NCBI GenBank assembly: GCA_011037195.1
Contig: JAAEAF010001565.1
Coordinates: 124,001 to 188,000 of the forward strand
Origin: Triatoma infestans
Lineage: Eukaryota; Arthropoda; Insecta; Hemiptera; Reduviidae
Length of the DNA: 64,000 nt
Reading direction: 5' to 3'
Shown here: one piece after another, positions 1 to 9,300 of the stretch
Layout: each line of letters starts with the position of its first letter
Numbering within the stretch: position 1 is the stretch's first letter
The notes under the pieces: generated by a model
The model's database searches: none
The model's input: only the letters and a program-made list of their open reading frames with translations
What the model was told of the DNA's origin: nothing
Made by a program: the position numbers and the translations under genes

Positions 1-336
1 CAATGGTCTACATCTTTTATTTAAAACATTTCTCTGGGAAAATTCATTTAAGGTCACTTTTAATGGAGGGATATGGTTGCAGCTTCCTCTAAATTGCTAT
101 CCTAGTTGATTATACAATTCTATCATCCAAACATAATTAGTTAGAAATAAATAGATGGCTGAAATTCCGAGTTTCAAGAAAATTAGTAAACCGGAAGTGC
201 GCTTTTACTGAACATTTTTTCAGTTTTCGACGAATTTCGTTAAATTTGGTACACAAACTATAAAATTTGTCAATTATCATTTTGAGAACTGGAGTAAGAG
301 AAAGTTGTGTGAGTGTTTCACACCAGATTTTTTTTT
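1..336 (+). repeat. Rep-A copy, 3' portion
   Basis: This is the downstream part of a Rep-A copy that starts before the window. It shows the family phrases for a lipid-like AT-rich consensus (ACATTT..TGGGAAAATTCATTTA near 25-52, CCGGAAGTGCG at 191-201) and closes with the terminal hairpin GTGTGAGTGTTTCACACCAG at about 308-327 and a T-run. It abuts the mariner remnant directly. Confidence 0.8.
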
Positions 337-342
337 ATATTT

Positions 343-1455
343 TAAAAATGTAATTCTCCCTTTAGTTCAATACACCTTATCCAACGTTTCTCCAATAACT
401 GGATTCCGTCCCTGAAGTGCGATTCTCGAAAGTCTTCAAAATATTCATTTGCCGCTGTTATCACCTCTTCATTTGACCTAAAACGTTTTCCAGACACACA
501 TTTCTTAAGGTTTGGGAATAATGAAAGTCAGAGGGAGCCAAATCTGGGGAAGGGTGTTTCAGCAATTCATACTTCTAATCCCTCAATTTTTCCATTGCCA
601 AAGCGCCTATGTGGGCGGGTGCATTGTTCTGGTTAAAGAGAATTTTTTTCTTTTGTAAACCAGGCCTTTTCTCTCTAATTTTTTCATCTACCTGGTCAAG
701 AAGATGTGGTCGTATTTCTCATTAATTGTTTGACCCTTTGGCAGGTACTCAACTAAAAGAATCCCTTTCGAATCCCAAAAAACACTAGCCAAAACCTTTC
801 CAGCCGATGCAATTGTCTTTGCTTTCTTCGGTACAGAGCCAGCGGTTTCTACCCAGTGCTTGGACTGTTTTGACTCAGATGTAAACTGGTGGACCCACGT
901 TTCATCCATCGTAACAAATCGGCGCGAACATCGGTTGGATTCTACTTAAAGCGGCACAAAGATTGCTGAGAAACTCGATCCCTCATTTGTTTGTAATCAG
1001 CATTTAACAAATGCGGCCATCCCATCTTATAAAGCCCCATACCCATCAAATACCCATCTTTCCCAATACATCAAGCCCCATACATCTTTCCAGATACCCA
1101 AGCTTTCTCATAATGAGTTCGTATAATATGCTTTCGTGTAATATGTGCCGTACCCTTTCTCCTGAGATGCCCACAGTCTTAGCTATCTCATACACCTTTA
1201 ATCGTCGATCATCTAGAACCATATTGTATACCTTCTCGATATTTTCTTCGGTAGTTGCAGTTTTTGGCCGTCCTTCACTGGATCATCTTCAACCGATGTA
1301 CGGCCACGTATAAACTCATCTGCCCATTTTTTACTGTTGATAACGAAGGTGCAGGCTTCTTATACACTTTCACCAACTTTGGATGTATTTCTGTGGGCGA
1401 TAAACCATCCAAAATGAAGTATTTTATGACGGTATGGTATTTCAAATTTATTCAT
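343..1455 (-). pseudogene. mariner transposase pseudogene (DD34D type)
   Basis: Read on the minus strand this is a full-length but broken mariner transposase. The N-terminal half survives as pieces such as ENIEKVYNMVLDDRRLKVYE (about 1250-1190) in several frames. The catalytic core is open at 909-688 and begins with MDETWVHQF, which carries the first catalytic Asp. The second catalytic motif, normally DNAPxH, reads NNAPAH at 628-611, so the Asp is Asn. The third, SPDLAPSDF, is intact near 545-515. The C-terminal end resembles LLEKRWIRCIEL near 390-350. Frameshifts and stops separate these pieces, so no functional transposase is made. Mariner elements encode a nuclear cut-and-paste transposase of about 345 residues; the length fits. 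The terminal inverted repeats were not resolved. Confidence 0.92.
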
Positions 1456-2030
1456 TTTGTCAAAAACACATTAACACTCTTACTTTAAATAGCCGTATAA
1501 AACAAGGTATTTGTCTTATCAAATTTACATTCGGTATTTACTTTTGCAACAGTATGCTAACATAACAAAACAGTAATTTCATTATTTGTAGCGGTGCCAT
1601 TTATGGGCTAGGCCAAGAACTTTTCACCTTGCCCCAGTATAAAGTAATTTCTGTAAACTTGGCATGGCCACAGCACAGATATAAATCTATTATTTTTTAT
1701 TTGAAACATTTTCCTGAGAAATGTGATTTTAGGGAATTCTACAGAATTTCTGGCGTTAAATTTCAATATTATTTAGGTTTATTCAATGTTATTGGCCCTG
1801 CCTTCTGACTGCAATGTACTAACTATATTCAACTTGGAATGCCTGCCAAGGAACTCTACCAACAAGTAACCCACCCCCATCCTTCTACACTTGAACAAAA
1901 TGTGTAAGTTTCAAGAAACCTTGTCAATTTTTCTACTTCAATAAGAGACAGTGTGAGAGCTTAGACGCATGCGTCACTGCAAAAGAGAGGCAAAAAAAAA
2001 ACCAACGTGAACACGAGGCTTAACTGCTTT
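1456..2030 (+). repeat. Rep-A 3' fragment, degraded
   Basis: After about 170 bases of AT-rich sequence, 1640-1960 matches the last third of Rep-A: a TTATTTGAAACATTTTCCTGAGAAA phrase near 1698, and a decayed 3' end (AGAGACAGTGTGAGAG at about 1945-1960) that has lost its hairpin. The stretch 1960-2030 shows nothing recognisable. Confidence 0.55.
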
Positions 2031-2972
2031 AGAGGAAGTATTACAATCAATTTTTCGATATCGTGTTTTCACCGGAAATATATGTTTTGAGGTCCCCTGA
2101 GTCCAAAAAAGTGGTTTTTAGACAATTTTGTGTGTGTGTGCTTTCCATTTGGTTATCATGATGGGATGTGACAGTTACTTTTACCTGTCGAAATTCCCCA
2201 ACCGGAAGTACCCCACTTTACTAAATGGATTTTCCAGTTTTTGCGATACGTTTCCTACAATTGTTGTATTAACACAATGTGTTGTAGATTATTGTAAGGG
2301 ATTATTGCACTGCGACCTGAAAGATCTTATTGCACAGCCGGCCTCCAAGCAGCGTTCTCCAGCTACAGACAAACACAATGTGTTACAACTTTTATTTGGG
2401 AAAATTCATTTAAAGGAGCTCTTGGCGGTGGGGTTGGGTTATGTTGTCCTCTAAAGTGCTATTTTTATAATTATATAATTGTATCATCTAAATAATATTA
2501 AATAGGTTGCCAATATTCCGCGCTTGAAGAAATCTACAGTACAATTTTTTTTTTCAGTTTTCTGAGATTTTCTTGAATACGGCTTCAACAGTTTTTTTTA
2601 ATCTGAATATATCGAACGATATATACAAAGAGCAACAACTTTTATTTGAAACATTTCTCCGGAAAAATTCATTTAAGGTGAATACGTTTTTACCGAAGTT
2701 ATTTCAGTTTTCTACGATTTAATCCATAAAAACAGCGACTTCTTAAATAAATTTGGCACTAATTAGAAATACAGAGACCTACCGCTATTATTGGCAACTT
2801 TTTCCCGAGAAAGTTCATTTAAAGATATTTGGGGGGGGGGGAGGAGGAGTAGTGTATGGTTTTTTTTCACAAAGTCATTTAATTAAATTTGGATTCTCCA
2901 ATCGACATAAAACTGAAGACAAGCCAACACAGTAAGAGAAAATCGTGCGGGTGCTTCACACCAGATTTTTTT
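2031..2972 (+). repeat. Rep-A copy, nearly complete
   Basis: It begins with AGAGGAAGTATTACAATC at about 2031 and ends with GTGCGGGTGCTTCACACCAG at about 2946-2965 followed by a T-run, about 940 bases in all. A run of ten G with a further G cluster lies near 2830-2845, at the place where other copies also carry G-runs. Short open frames in it are not conserved between copies. Confidence 0.85.
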
Positions 2973-2975
2973 ATT
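2970..2975 (-). promoter_or_regulatory. possible polyadenylation signal AATAAA
   Basis: On the minus strand AATAAA reads from 2975 to 2970, about 72 bases past the stop codon of the candidate exon at 3047-3220. The hexamer is made from the T-run that ends the adjacent Rep-A copy. It is only meaningful if the exon is real. Confidence 0.3.
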
Positions 2976-3046
2976 ATATCTAACTTAAAAGTTTCAAAAT
3001 CATACTTTGATTATAACAAAGATAAAATCTGGACCTTTGTCACTTG

Positions 3047-3220
3047 CTAAATGATGTCCTTTTCTGAACCAAGATTAACCATAGAAACTGCGCCAAAGAC
3101 TTCCACAGATTTTTCAATTAAATTCATTGCCAGTAATGACTTGTCTCTATTAACAGAGTATAGTGACATGCCGGCTCCGGTAGGGAGGCTCTCTTTGGTC
3201 CTTCTGTACTCTTCCAGGAT
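3047..3220 (-). CDS. candidate 3'-terminal coding exon, unknown protein
   Basis: Minus-strand reading from 3220 gives 57 open codons and then TAG at 3049-3047. The protein text is well mixed and polar (it starts ILEEYRRTKESLPTGAG and ends VNLGSEKDII), unlike the low-complexity readings of the surrounding repeats. A pyrimidine-rich stretch ending in TTTAG lies immediately upstream (3240-3221), which fits a 3' splice site in phase 0, and AATAAA lies about 72 bases downstream. There is no initiator Met, so upstream exons would be to the right. I do not recognise the family. A GTTAAT donor after the residues AVSM would be an alternative end. It sits outside Rep-A. Confidence is moderate because 57 open codons can occur by chance. 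Confidence 0.42.
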   Translation of the reverse strand: MLEEYRRTKESLPTGAGMSLYSVNRDKSLLAMNLIEKSVEVFGAVSMVNLGSEKDII

Positions 3221-3974
3221 CTAAAGACTCTAAAACAACTCAAAAGATCATTGTATTCCGTATACCATTGTATTACAATATAATCTCAACTTAGAAACAT
3301 TAAAAATTAAAACTTTAATTCAATGTTGATTTTCAAAAAGGTTAATATGTATTAAAACAAAATTTATTGATTTTTACATAAGTGTGCGTTGCGGTGCTCA
3401 TCAGCTGATTGTCACTCTGTCATCTGTTAGCAGTTAAGGAAACTAAATATTTAGCGAACTTAATAAATTTCTCTAGAACTGTTTGAACTGTAGCAAGATA
3501 ATCGTGTGAGTGCTTCACACCATTCATTAATAAAAAGTTGCAAACATGACTCCCTGCTGTGCTCTCGATTTGAAGTTCAGTCAAATTAGACATCGATTAA
3601 ATCTGTGATGATTGAGTGGTTAACTGACAAACTGACTGACATGCCTGTTCACTGTAGACGGACACCGCAGTCTAGACAGATGTTTGCCAGTTACCTATTC
3701 GGACTAGTGGTAAGGTAAGATCTTTTCCACTTTTTATTCTCTGTAGAATCACTTTATTTGTATTGCTTCATTGCCTGCATCATAGGAGCTAAACTGGCTT
3801 TATTGTCCAATTTGATTATGTGCTCGGAATTTATTAAAAGCAATTAGTACCTACTTTTTTTTTATATCCCTATGTGAAACGTAAGCGAAGAACAATTATT
3901 ATAAAACGGAAGTCTAACAGATAGTACTAACTATAAATAATTTTTATTTTATCTTACTGCTAATAAGGGGGGGG
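3221..3974. other. mostly unique AT-rich stretch with a Rep-A tail
   Basis: The region holds one isolated Rep-A 3' end (ATCGTGTGAGTGCTTCACACC near 3501-3521). A plus-strand open stretch at 3608-3716 starts with ATG (MIEWLTDKLTDMPVHC...) and runs into a GTAAGA donor-like site, but 36 codons is well within chance. No other coding or RNA signal was seen. Confidence 0.4.
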
Positions 3975-4680
3975 TGTTGCAATGTTGCCAAATTTTGACC
4001 GGAAATTCCTGAATTGAGGTCCCGTGTGCACGAAATAAATGTTTTTAACGATTGTCTCTCTGTGGTATATCCATCTGTATGAACAAAAATCTCAAAACGG
4101 AAAGAAGCAGAAAGCTGAAACTTGCTATCCATCTAGGTACTACAACCACATCTCACATGGGGGTTTGGGTCAAAATCCGTTAACCACAAGTGCGACTTCA
4201 CTGAATGGCTTTTCCAGTTTTTCTCGAAAACGGCTCCAACGATTTTCTTTAAACTTTGTATACTATTTGCACACATAAATACCTGTCACTTTTATTTTTG
4301 CATTTTCCAGGGAAAAATCGATATTTCTATGGGAAGGTTCTGAATGAAAAATAGCGTTAAGTTTTTGCTATAAGGTACCACTTCAGTATTATGCATGGTT
4401 CTATCACCGATATAATATTCAAGTACTGTAGAAGCATTTTTAGGTTTCCCAATTTGAAGTAAATCGGTTGACCGGAAGTGCCGTTTTACAGAATAGATGT
4501 TTAAATTTTGTGGAAAACGGCTGCAATGATTTCCATTAAACCGCATGCCAACTGCACAGATATAAATCGACCATTTTTTGAATAATTCATTATAATATTT
4601 ACAAGAATTGTAAAAATTCCGATTTTGAGAAGTCAGTTGACCGAAATTGCAAATTTACATAAAAACAACTTCATAACGAC
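3975..4680 (+). repeat. Rep-A copy, 5' part (interrupted)
   Basis: The first two subunits of a Rep-A copy. The repeated header ACC(GG)AAGTGC occurs at about 4183, 4471 and again near 4640, so three header units are visible here. The copy is interrupted at 4681 by a 15-bp tandem array and resumes at about 5140. Confidence 0.8.
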
Positions 4681-5070
4681 ATGTGTATGTATGTTGTGTG
4701 TATATATGTTGTGTGTATGTATGTTGTGTGTATGTATGTTGTGTGTATGTATGTTGTGTGTATGTATGTTGTGTGTATGTATGTTGTGTGTATGTATGTT
4801 GTGTGTATGTATGTGTGTATGTATGTTGTGTGTATGTATGTTGTGTGTCTGTATGTTGTGTGTATGTATGTTGTGTGTCTATATGTATGTTGTGTGTATG
4901 TATGTTGTGTGTATGTATGTGTGTATGTATGTTGTGTGTATGTATGTTGTGTGTATGTATGTTGTGTGTATATATGTTGTGTGTATATATGTTGTGTGTA
5001 TGTATGTTGTGTGTATGTATGTTGTGTGTATGTATGTTGTGTGTATGTATGTTGTGTGTATGTATTTTAA
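4681..5070 (+). repeat. 15-bp minisatellite, about 26 units
   Basis: Unit GTGTGTATGTATGTT, period exactly 15, with a few shortened units (GTGTGTATGTAT) and units with TATATA variants. As the period is a multiple of three and the unit has no stop in most frames, both strands show long open frames of Cys-Val-Cys-Met-Leu or Thr-His-Asn-Ile-His type. These are artefacts of the array and not genes. Confidence 0.97.
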
Positions 5071-5352
5071 CTCGCATAAATAAATAAATAAATACAAGAC
5101 TTGAACGAGTTTCTAATAATTTGTACACGACCATACATAACCGACCCACCAATTTTTTTGAAACTTTTCACGAAAAACATTGATTTCGGAGCTTAACTCA
5201 AAAGTCTCTTTATATGTTCAGTTTGCTGCCACCTATAGTATATTGTTGAAATCACTAACGTAGTAACAATTCCAAGTTTGAAGAAAATGTGTCCTTTATG
5301 TGAATATTAACTATGAGATACAGTCGTGTCAGTTTATCACACCAGATTTTTC
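5071..5352 (+). repeat. Rep-A copy, 3' part
   Basis: Resumes the copy that begins at 3975. Phrases AACTTTTCACGAAAAACATTGATTT near 5161 and the 3' end AGTTTATCACACCAGATTTTT at about 5330-5350 are seen. A TAAATAAATAAATAAATAC tetranucleotide run joins it to the array. Confidence 0.75.
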
Positions 5353-5424
5353 CTACTCAAAACATTGATAGATCACAGTCCTCCCACTGATAGAGCACTA
5401 AGTATGTATCCATTTTATGTAAGT

Positions 5425-5555
5425 AAAAAAATTCTGGAGTGAATCACTCACACGACTTGCTCAGACTCCTCTTGATACAGTTGTACATGAAACGACAATA
5501 TTTTTTTCAAATTTCAAATTTTGCTTACTTGTGCCAACAGGTGAGGAGGCAATAA
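5425..5555 (-). repeat. Rep-A copy, 3' end portion (minus)
   Basis: Starts with the inverted 3' end (AAAAAATTCTGGAGTGAATCACTCACACGACTT). The same copy continues after the inverted repeat, at about 6001-6500. Confidence 0.7.
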
Positions 5556-6000
5556 ATTGAACAGCCCCAACAATCAACAAACACATTTGAATATGGATCC
5601 GCAATGCTGGATAACATCTGGTATTTTATCCGTCGTGGCATGCATATTAATTTTGTTCATGACCGGTTTCGGATTTCCATCCTTGTCAGTGCAAATTCAC
5701 CAAGTTTGTGTAGAGAGTTCACTTCAACGTAATGTTTCTGTTACACTCACACTTGTTGATTTGTTGGCTATATACATGTGGGGAGGTTACGGTTATACCA
5801 TTACCCTTCATATCATTTATAATCATAACCTCCCCACATATCTACAGCCAACAAGTGTGAGTGTAACAGAAACATTACATTGAAGTGAACTCTCTACACG
5901 AACTTGGTGAATTTGCTCTGACGGTTGAAAATCCGAAACCGGTCAGGAACAAAATGAATATGCTTGCTACGACGGCTAAAATACCAAACACATTTCAATT
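5556..6000. repeat. large inverted repeat (foldback) inserted in Rep-A
   Basis: Arms at about 5620-5796 and 5819-5985 are reverse complements with roughly 90 percent identity by eye, around a 22-base loop. The left arm runs from GTATTTTATCCGTCG through GACCGGTTTCGG to GTGGGGAGGTTACGG; the right arm mirrors it. On the plus strand the left arm reads as a hydrophobic peptide containing GILSVVACI and TGFGF. A related single arm lies at 45790-46020. The element is flanked on both sides by one minus-strand Rep-A copy, so it probably inserted into that copy. It resembles a foldback or MITE-like structure but no known family is recognised. Confidence 0.8.
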
Positions 6001-6500
6001 TTAACATGTCACATTCCTCACAACCACCTAAAAAAGTTTGTATAAATGTGATACGTTTTTATATCTATGCAGCAAGCATTCCAAGTTTAAAGAAAATCAT
6101 TGTAACCGTTTTCGAGGAAATTAAAAAAACTCATCTACCTAATCTGTAAAAAGGCACTTCGCTACTTCAGAGAAAAGCATATCCTACTGACCCCCCCCCC
6201 CCCCCAGGAATTCTCAAAAATCAATTTTCCGGGAAAATGTTACAAATAAAACTGATCTATATTTTTTGTAGATAGTATAAGAAGTTTAAAAAAAATTGAA
6301 AAAAAAAATCAGTAAAGTCACAGTTGCAGTTGATGGATTTTGCCCAAAATATTGGTGCCTTACCTAACCGGAGTACCAAGTTCCTACACACATACAGACC
6401 AACATTTCTTTCTAATTCTGGGGACACAAAAACATGTATTTCCAGAAAACTTTATTTCAAAAATTCGGCATGGTCGCAAGATTTCCGCTTTACTAGGGGG
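6001..6500 (-). repeat. Rep-A copy, remainder (minus)
   Basis: Continues the copy begun at 5425. It has the phrases AAGCATTCCAAGTTTAAAGAAAATC near 6071, a C-run at 6190-6206, and the inverted 5' end (AAAACATGTATTTCCAG near 6428 and TCGCAAGATTTCCGCTT near 6474). Confidence 0.75.
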
Positions 6501-7234
6501 TGAGAGAAAGTGAAAGTGAACTCCAATTAACCGACAGAAAGAAATAATAGTTTTCATTAAGTGTACGAGGTTCATACATGGCATGCATGAATACTTTTGT
6601 TCAGTTGTTTGTAAAGGGCCTCATTGTTGTTCTATTTGTATGGTGATCAGTGTCGGTATAGGAGGCACTTGTTTGCGTGTATAACAAGTAGAGTTCCTTC
6701 CAATATAACCTGTCTTAGACGTTTTAGCATGAACTACAACTGAATCGATTAATTACATATTTCAAGTTTAGGTGCACGCATCTTTCATTTGTTGTTTGAC
6801 TTCTATTTTCATAAAAATTAAACGAAATACCCGTCACGGAAAGAATGTTGTCTTTATATTTGCATTGAAATAATTCGGTTTGTTTTCTAGTTTTCTTTCT
6901 TCCGTGCCGTTTAGTCTTCTTTAGTTTCTTACCTTCTTTGATTAGTTTTGAAACCATATATGAGTTTGTTGATGATGAAAACAGAATACAAAAACTGTTG
7001 TATTACGTAAATTTAAGTAACCAAACTAATAATCTTTACTAGGGGTTTGTTCGTTTTTAATTTTATATTAATTATTGGAGAATCTAAACATAATAAAATA
7101 TAAATATTAATTATAAGCTCCGTGAGATTTTTTCTTTTTGGAAAATTTCTTTTTCACTTTCTCTCAGTCAAACACACACACACCCACACACCTACACAGA
7201 CAGACACACACACACAATATTCCCGTATATCTAC
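6501..7234. other. unique AT-rich stretch
   Basis: No repeat match was seen. A minus-strand open frame of 77 codons (6957-6724) is Lys/Arg-rich near its start (MVSKLIKEGKKLKKTKRHGRK), and a consensus-like donor GTAAGA sits after its eighth codon. The composition follows from A-rich DNA, and no family is recognised, so it is not called as a gene. Confidence 0.4.
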
Positions 7235-7664
7235 AAAGAGAGGGAGAGAGAGGTTCGTTAAACATTTTATTCAGTTACTGACAAACCGCAAAACATGTAT
7301 TTCCAGTTAAAAACTTAAGATTCAGCAAATATGAGTCGTGCCGACACTCGCTGTAACTGCGGTAAGTGAAAACAAGAAGATTAAGAATTGAACAATAAAA
7401 CTAAGGTCGCTACTTTGTAATTACTTCTTCTTTTTTATGTACATTTGCTGTTACAAATTGTTTTTTATTTTGCTGAAACTGTTTCTCACGATTTTTTTTT
7501 TTTAATGACGTGCAAGTGGTGACGTTTACAATTAAATAAGTAGGTTCAGCGGTTTTTACTTACAGCAAACAAGCGATTAGTAAAAGTGAATTTGGATGGC
7601 GCTGTATTTATAATTCCATGTCTTACTTTTAATATCCATAGTTTGTTTTTACTTTCTCTCCGAT
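7160..7664. other. simple repeat plus small Rep-A fragment, then unique DNA
   Basis: CA-rich simple sequence at 7171-7218 and a GAGAGA stretch at 7238-7254 precede a short piece of the inverted Rep-A 5' end (AAAACATGTATTTCCAGTTAAAAAC near 7291). From 7350 to 7664 the DNA is AT-rich with nothing recognised. Confidence 0.5.
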
Positions 7665-8116
7665 TGTAAGAGAAAATATTAAGATCGCTTCAGAGTTGCC
7701 AATTCGCGTTTTTTGATGGATTCATCGGAAATGGCTCAAACAAACTTCACGTACTAACTATACACACATAACTGTCTCTGTCACTTTCATTTGGAACATT
7801 TTTACAAGAAAATTGATTATTTGAAGAATCTGGGAAAAAGAGCAACGTTCAACCTTCCCTGCCATTTCGGTAAACGCAGTACGGTTGTATTACCTTGTAA
7901 TATTAAGTTCCTTTAAATGCACTATTAGAATTCCAGATTTTAAGAAAATCGGTTAAACGGAAATGCGACTTCATTAAATAGAGTTTTCTCGGAGTTGTTT
8001 GGGATTTTCTCCGATATCTAATCGTTTTTGTAAGAATCCCCAGGGAGTTAAGAAAATTTTTCAGTTATCATTGTAATGAGTAGGGGAAAGTTGTGTGAGT
8101 GATTGTCACGAGATTT
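7665..8116 (+). repeat. Rep-A copy, internally deleted
   Basis: Starts with TGTAAGAGAAAATATTAAGATCGC and ends with AAAGTTGTGTGAGTGATTGTCACGAGATTTT at about 8085-8115, in which the terminal stem has decayed. About half of the consensus length remains. Confidence 0.75.
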
Positions 8117-8475
8117 TCAATTTGGTCAAATTTCTGAAATTGAATTTCCGCCGGAAATGTAATGTTGAGATTCGTGAAAAAAACGAGTTTCCAGTGAAAG
8201 ATCTGTACTACCAGAAGCAAGTACAAAAAAAAGGTCTTGAAGCCGAGAAATCGCAGGGAGTTTCAACTTGATGTTTCAATGTAGTACTGTTATCGAATAA
8301 AGTTGCGTCAAAATCTTTCTACCGGAAATGGAACTCTACAGATTTTTTTTTCAGTTTTTTTTTCCCGATTTTCTCCAAAATGGCGCCATCAAAGTTCGTT
8401 ATTATTTAAACATTACAGCCCTAGCTTCCACACTTTTCATGAAAATTGATTTCGTTCTCTTTCGAAATACCTATA
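8117..8475 (+). repeat. Rep-A copy, 5' part (interrupted by a LINE tail)
   Basis: Begins with GGTCAAATTTCTGAAATTGAATTTCC and carries CTACCGGAAATGGAACTCTAC near 8319. It is interrupted at about 8476 and resumes near 9120, ending with a decayed hairpin near 9290. Confidence 0.75.
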
Positions 8476-9080
8476 TAATTGGGGAGGAGGAAGGAGCCCG
8501 TTGCACTGCGACTTACACGGTCTATTGTGTTATGCCCGTCGTTGCCGTAGGCACTACCTTTCAGGTGCCATGGGTGAGCCTCTCGTCTACAGCCTCCCAC
8601 CAGGTTAAGATCCCTAAAGAACCTTAATATCCTGGAGGGCTCTAGGGAGGGTACGTTCCCCTCCTCTTCCTGGTAACTACCGAAGTCCTGAATCTTCTAT
8701 GATAGTAGCATCGCAGTCCGTTAGGAGATATATTGGAGTTTCCTCCATCTCTTCTCAGAATCTGCCCAAGCTGCCACTCTCCAAGCCCAGCTTCGTCAGG
8801 TGTCCCCTGAGTCTACAATGCCTCGTGAGGAAGCAGGTAAGAATGCGGAGCTTATGCTTACTGAGGCCGATGCAAACTTCTCCCTGGGTTATAATTTTCC
8901 AAGCAGATCTTTGCCTGCCTCATTCCTGGGGCGGAGTAGCAGCGTTTAGACCTCCTTGTTTCCTCCTCCTTCTTGATTCCTCCAGGAGAGACTGGCCGCT
9001 GTCCCCACAAAATGGTTTTTCAGATTCATTAATGGATTTCAGGCCCATTTAATGGAGATGCAGCACCTTTCCTTGCTAGA
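8476..9080 (-). mobile_element. non-LTR retrotransposon 3' end, RNase H tail
   Basis: The minus strand reads an open stretch with LSKHKLRILTCFLTRHCRLR and then EEMEETPIYLLTDCDAT, the typical end of the RNase H region and the Cys/His-like tail found in I, R1 and related non-LTR elements, followed by a GC-richer 3' untranslated region (8690-8500). Stops break it (for example after GSLGRF). The 5' end is missing, which is usual for truncated insertions. Related copies lie at 26206-26720 and 61620-62095. Confidence 0.8.
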
Positions 9081-9300
9081 GCGTGTTAAAAGAGGGGTGA
9101 CTTACCTTACAGAAGATAATTAAATATTTTTCAAAACAGCAAATCAGTTTTTTTGGAAAAATTTGATATTTGAGGATCTTGAAGAAGGCTCAGATTTTTT
9201 TGGTTTTCCCTTCAGTGCCACATCAGTGGATGGCCTTAAGAGAATTGAACTTTTAAGACTTGCAGTAAGAGAAAGTGGTATGAATGCATCACACTAGCCT
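9081..9300 (+). repeat. Rep-A copy, 3' part
   Basis: Resumes the copy begun at 8117. The end is AGAGAAAGTGGTATGAATGCATCACACTAG at about 9270-9298. Confidence 0.65.

Noticed and set aside
3608..3716. ATG-started 36-codon stretch ending in a GTAAGA donor
   Set aside because: Too short to exceed chance; kept only as a note in the region entry.
4625..5152. Long open frames on both strands (Cys/Val/Met-rich, Thr/His/Asn-rich)
   Set aside because: They come from a 15-bp tandem array whose period is a multiple of three.
6724..6957. Lys/Arg-rich 77-codon minus frame
   Set aside because: A-rich DNA gives Lys-rich readings; no family or conservation evidence.
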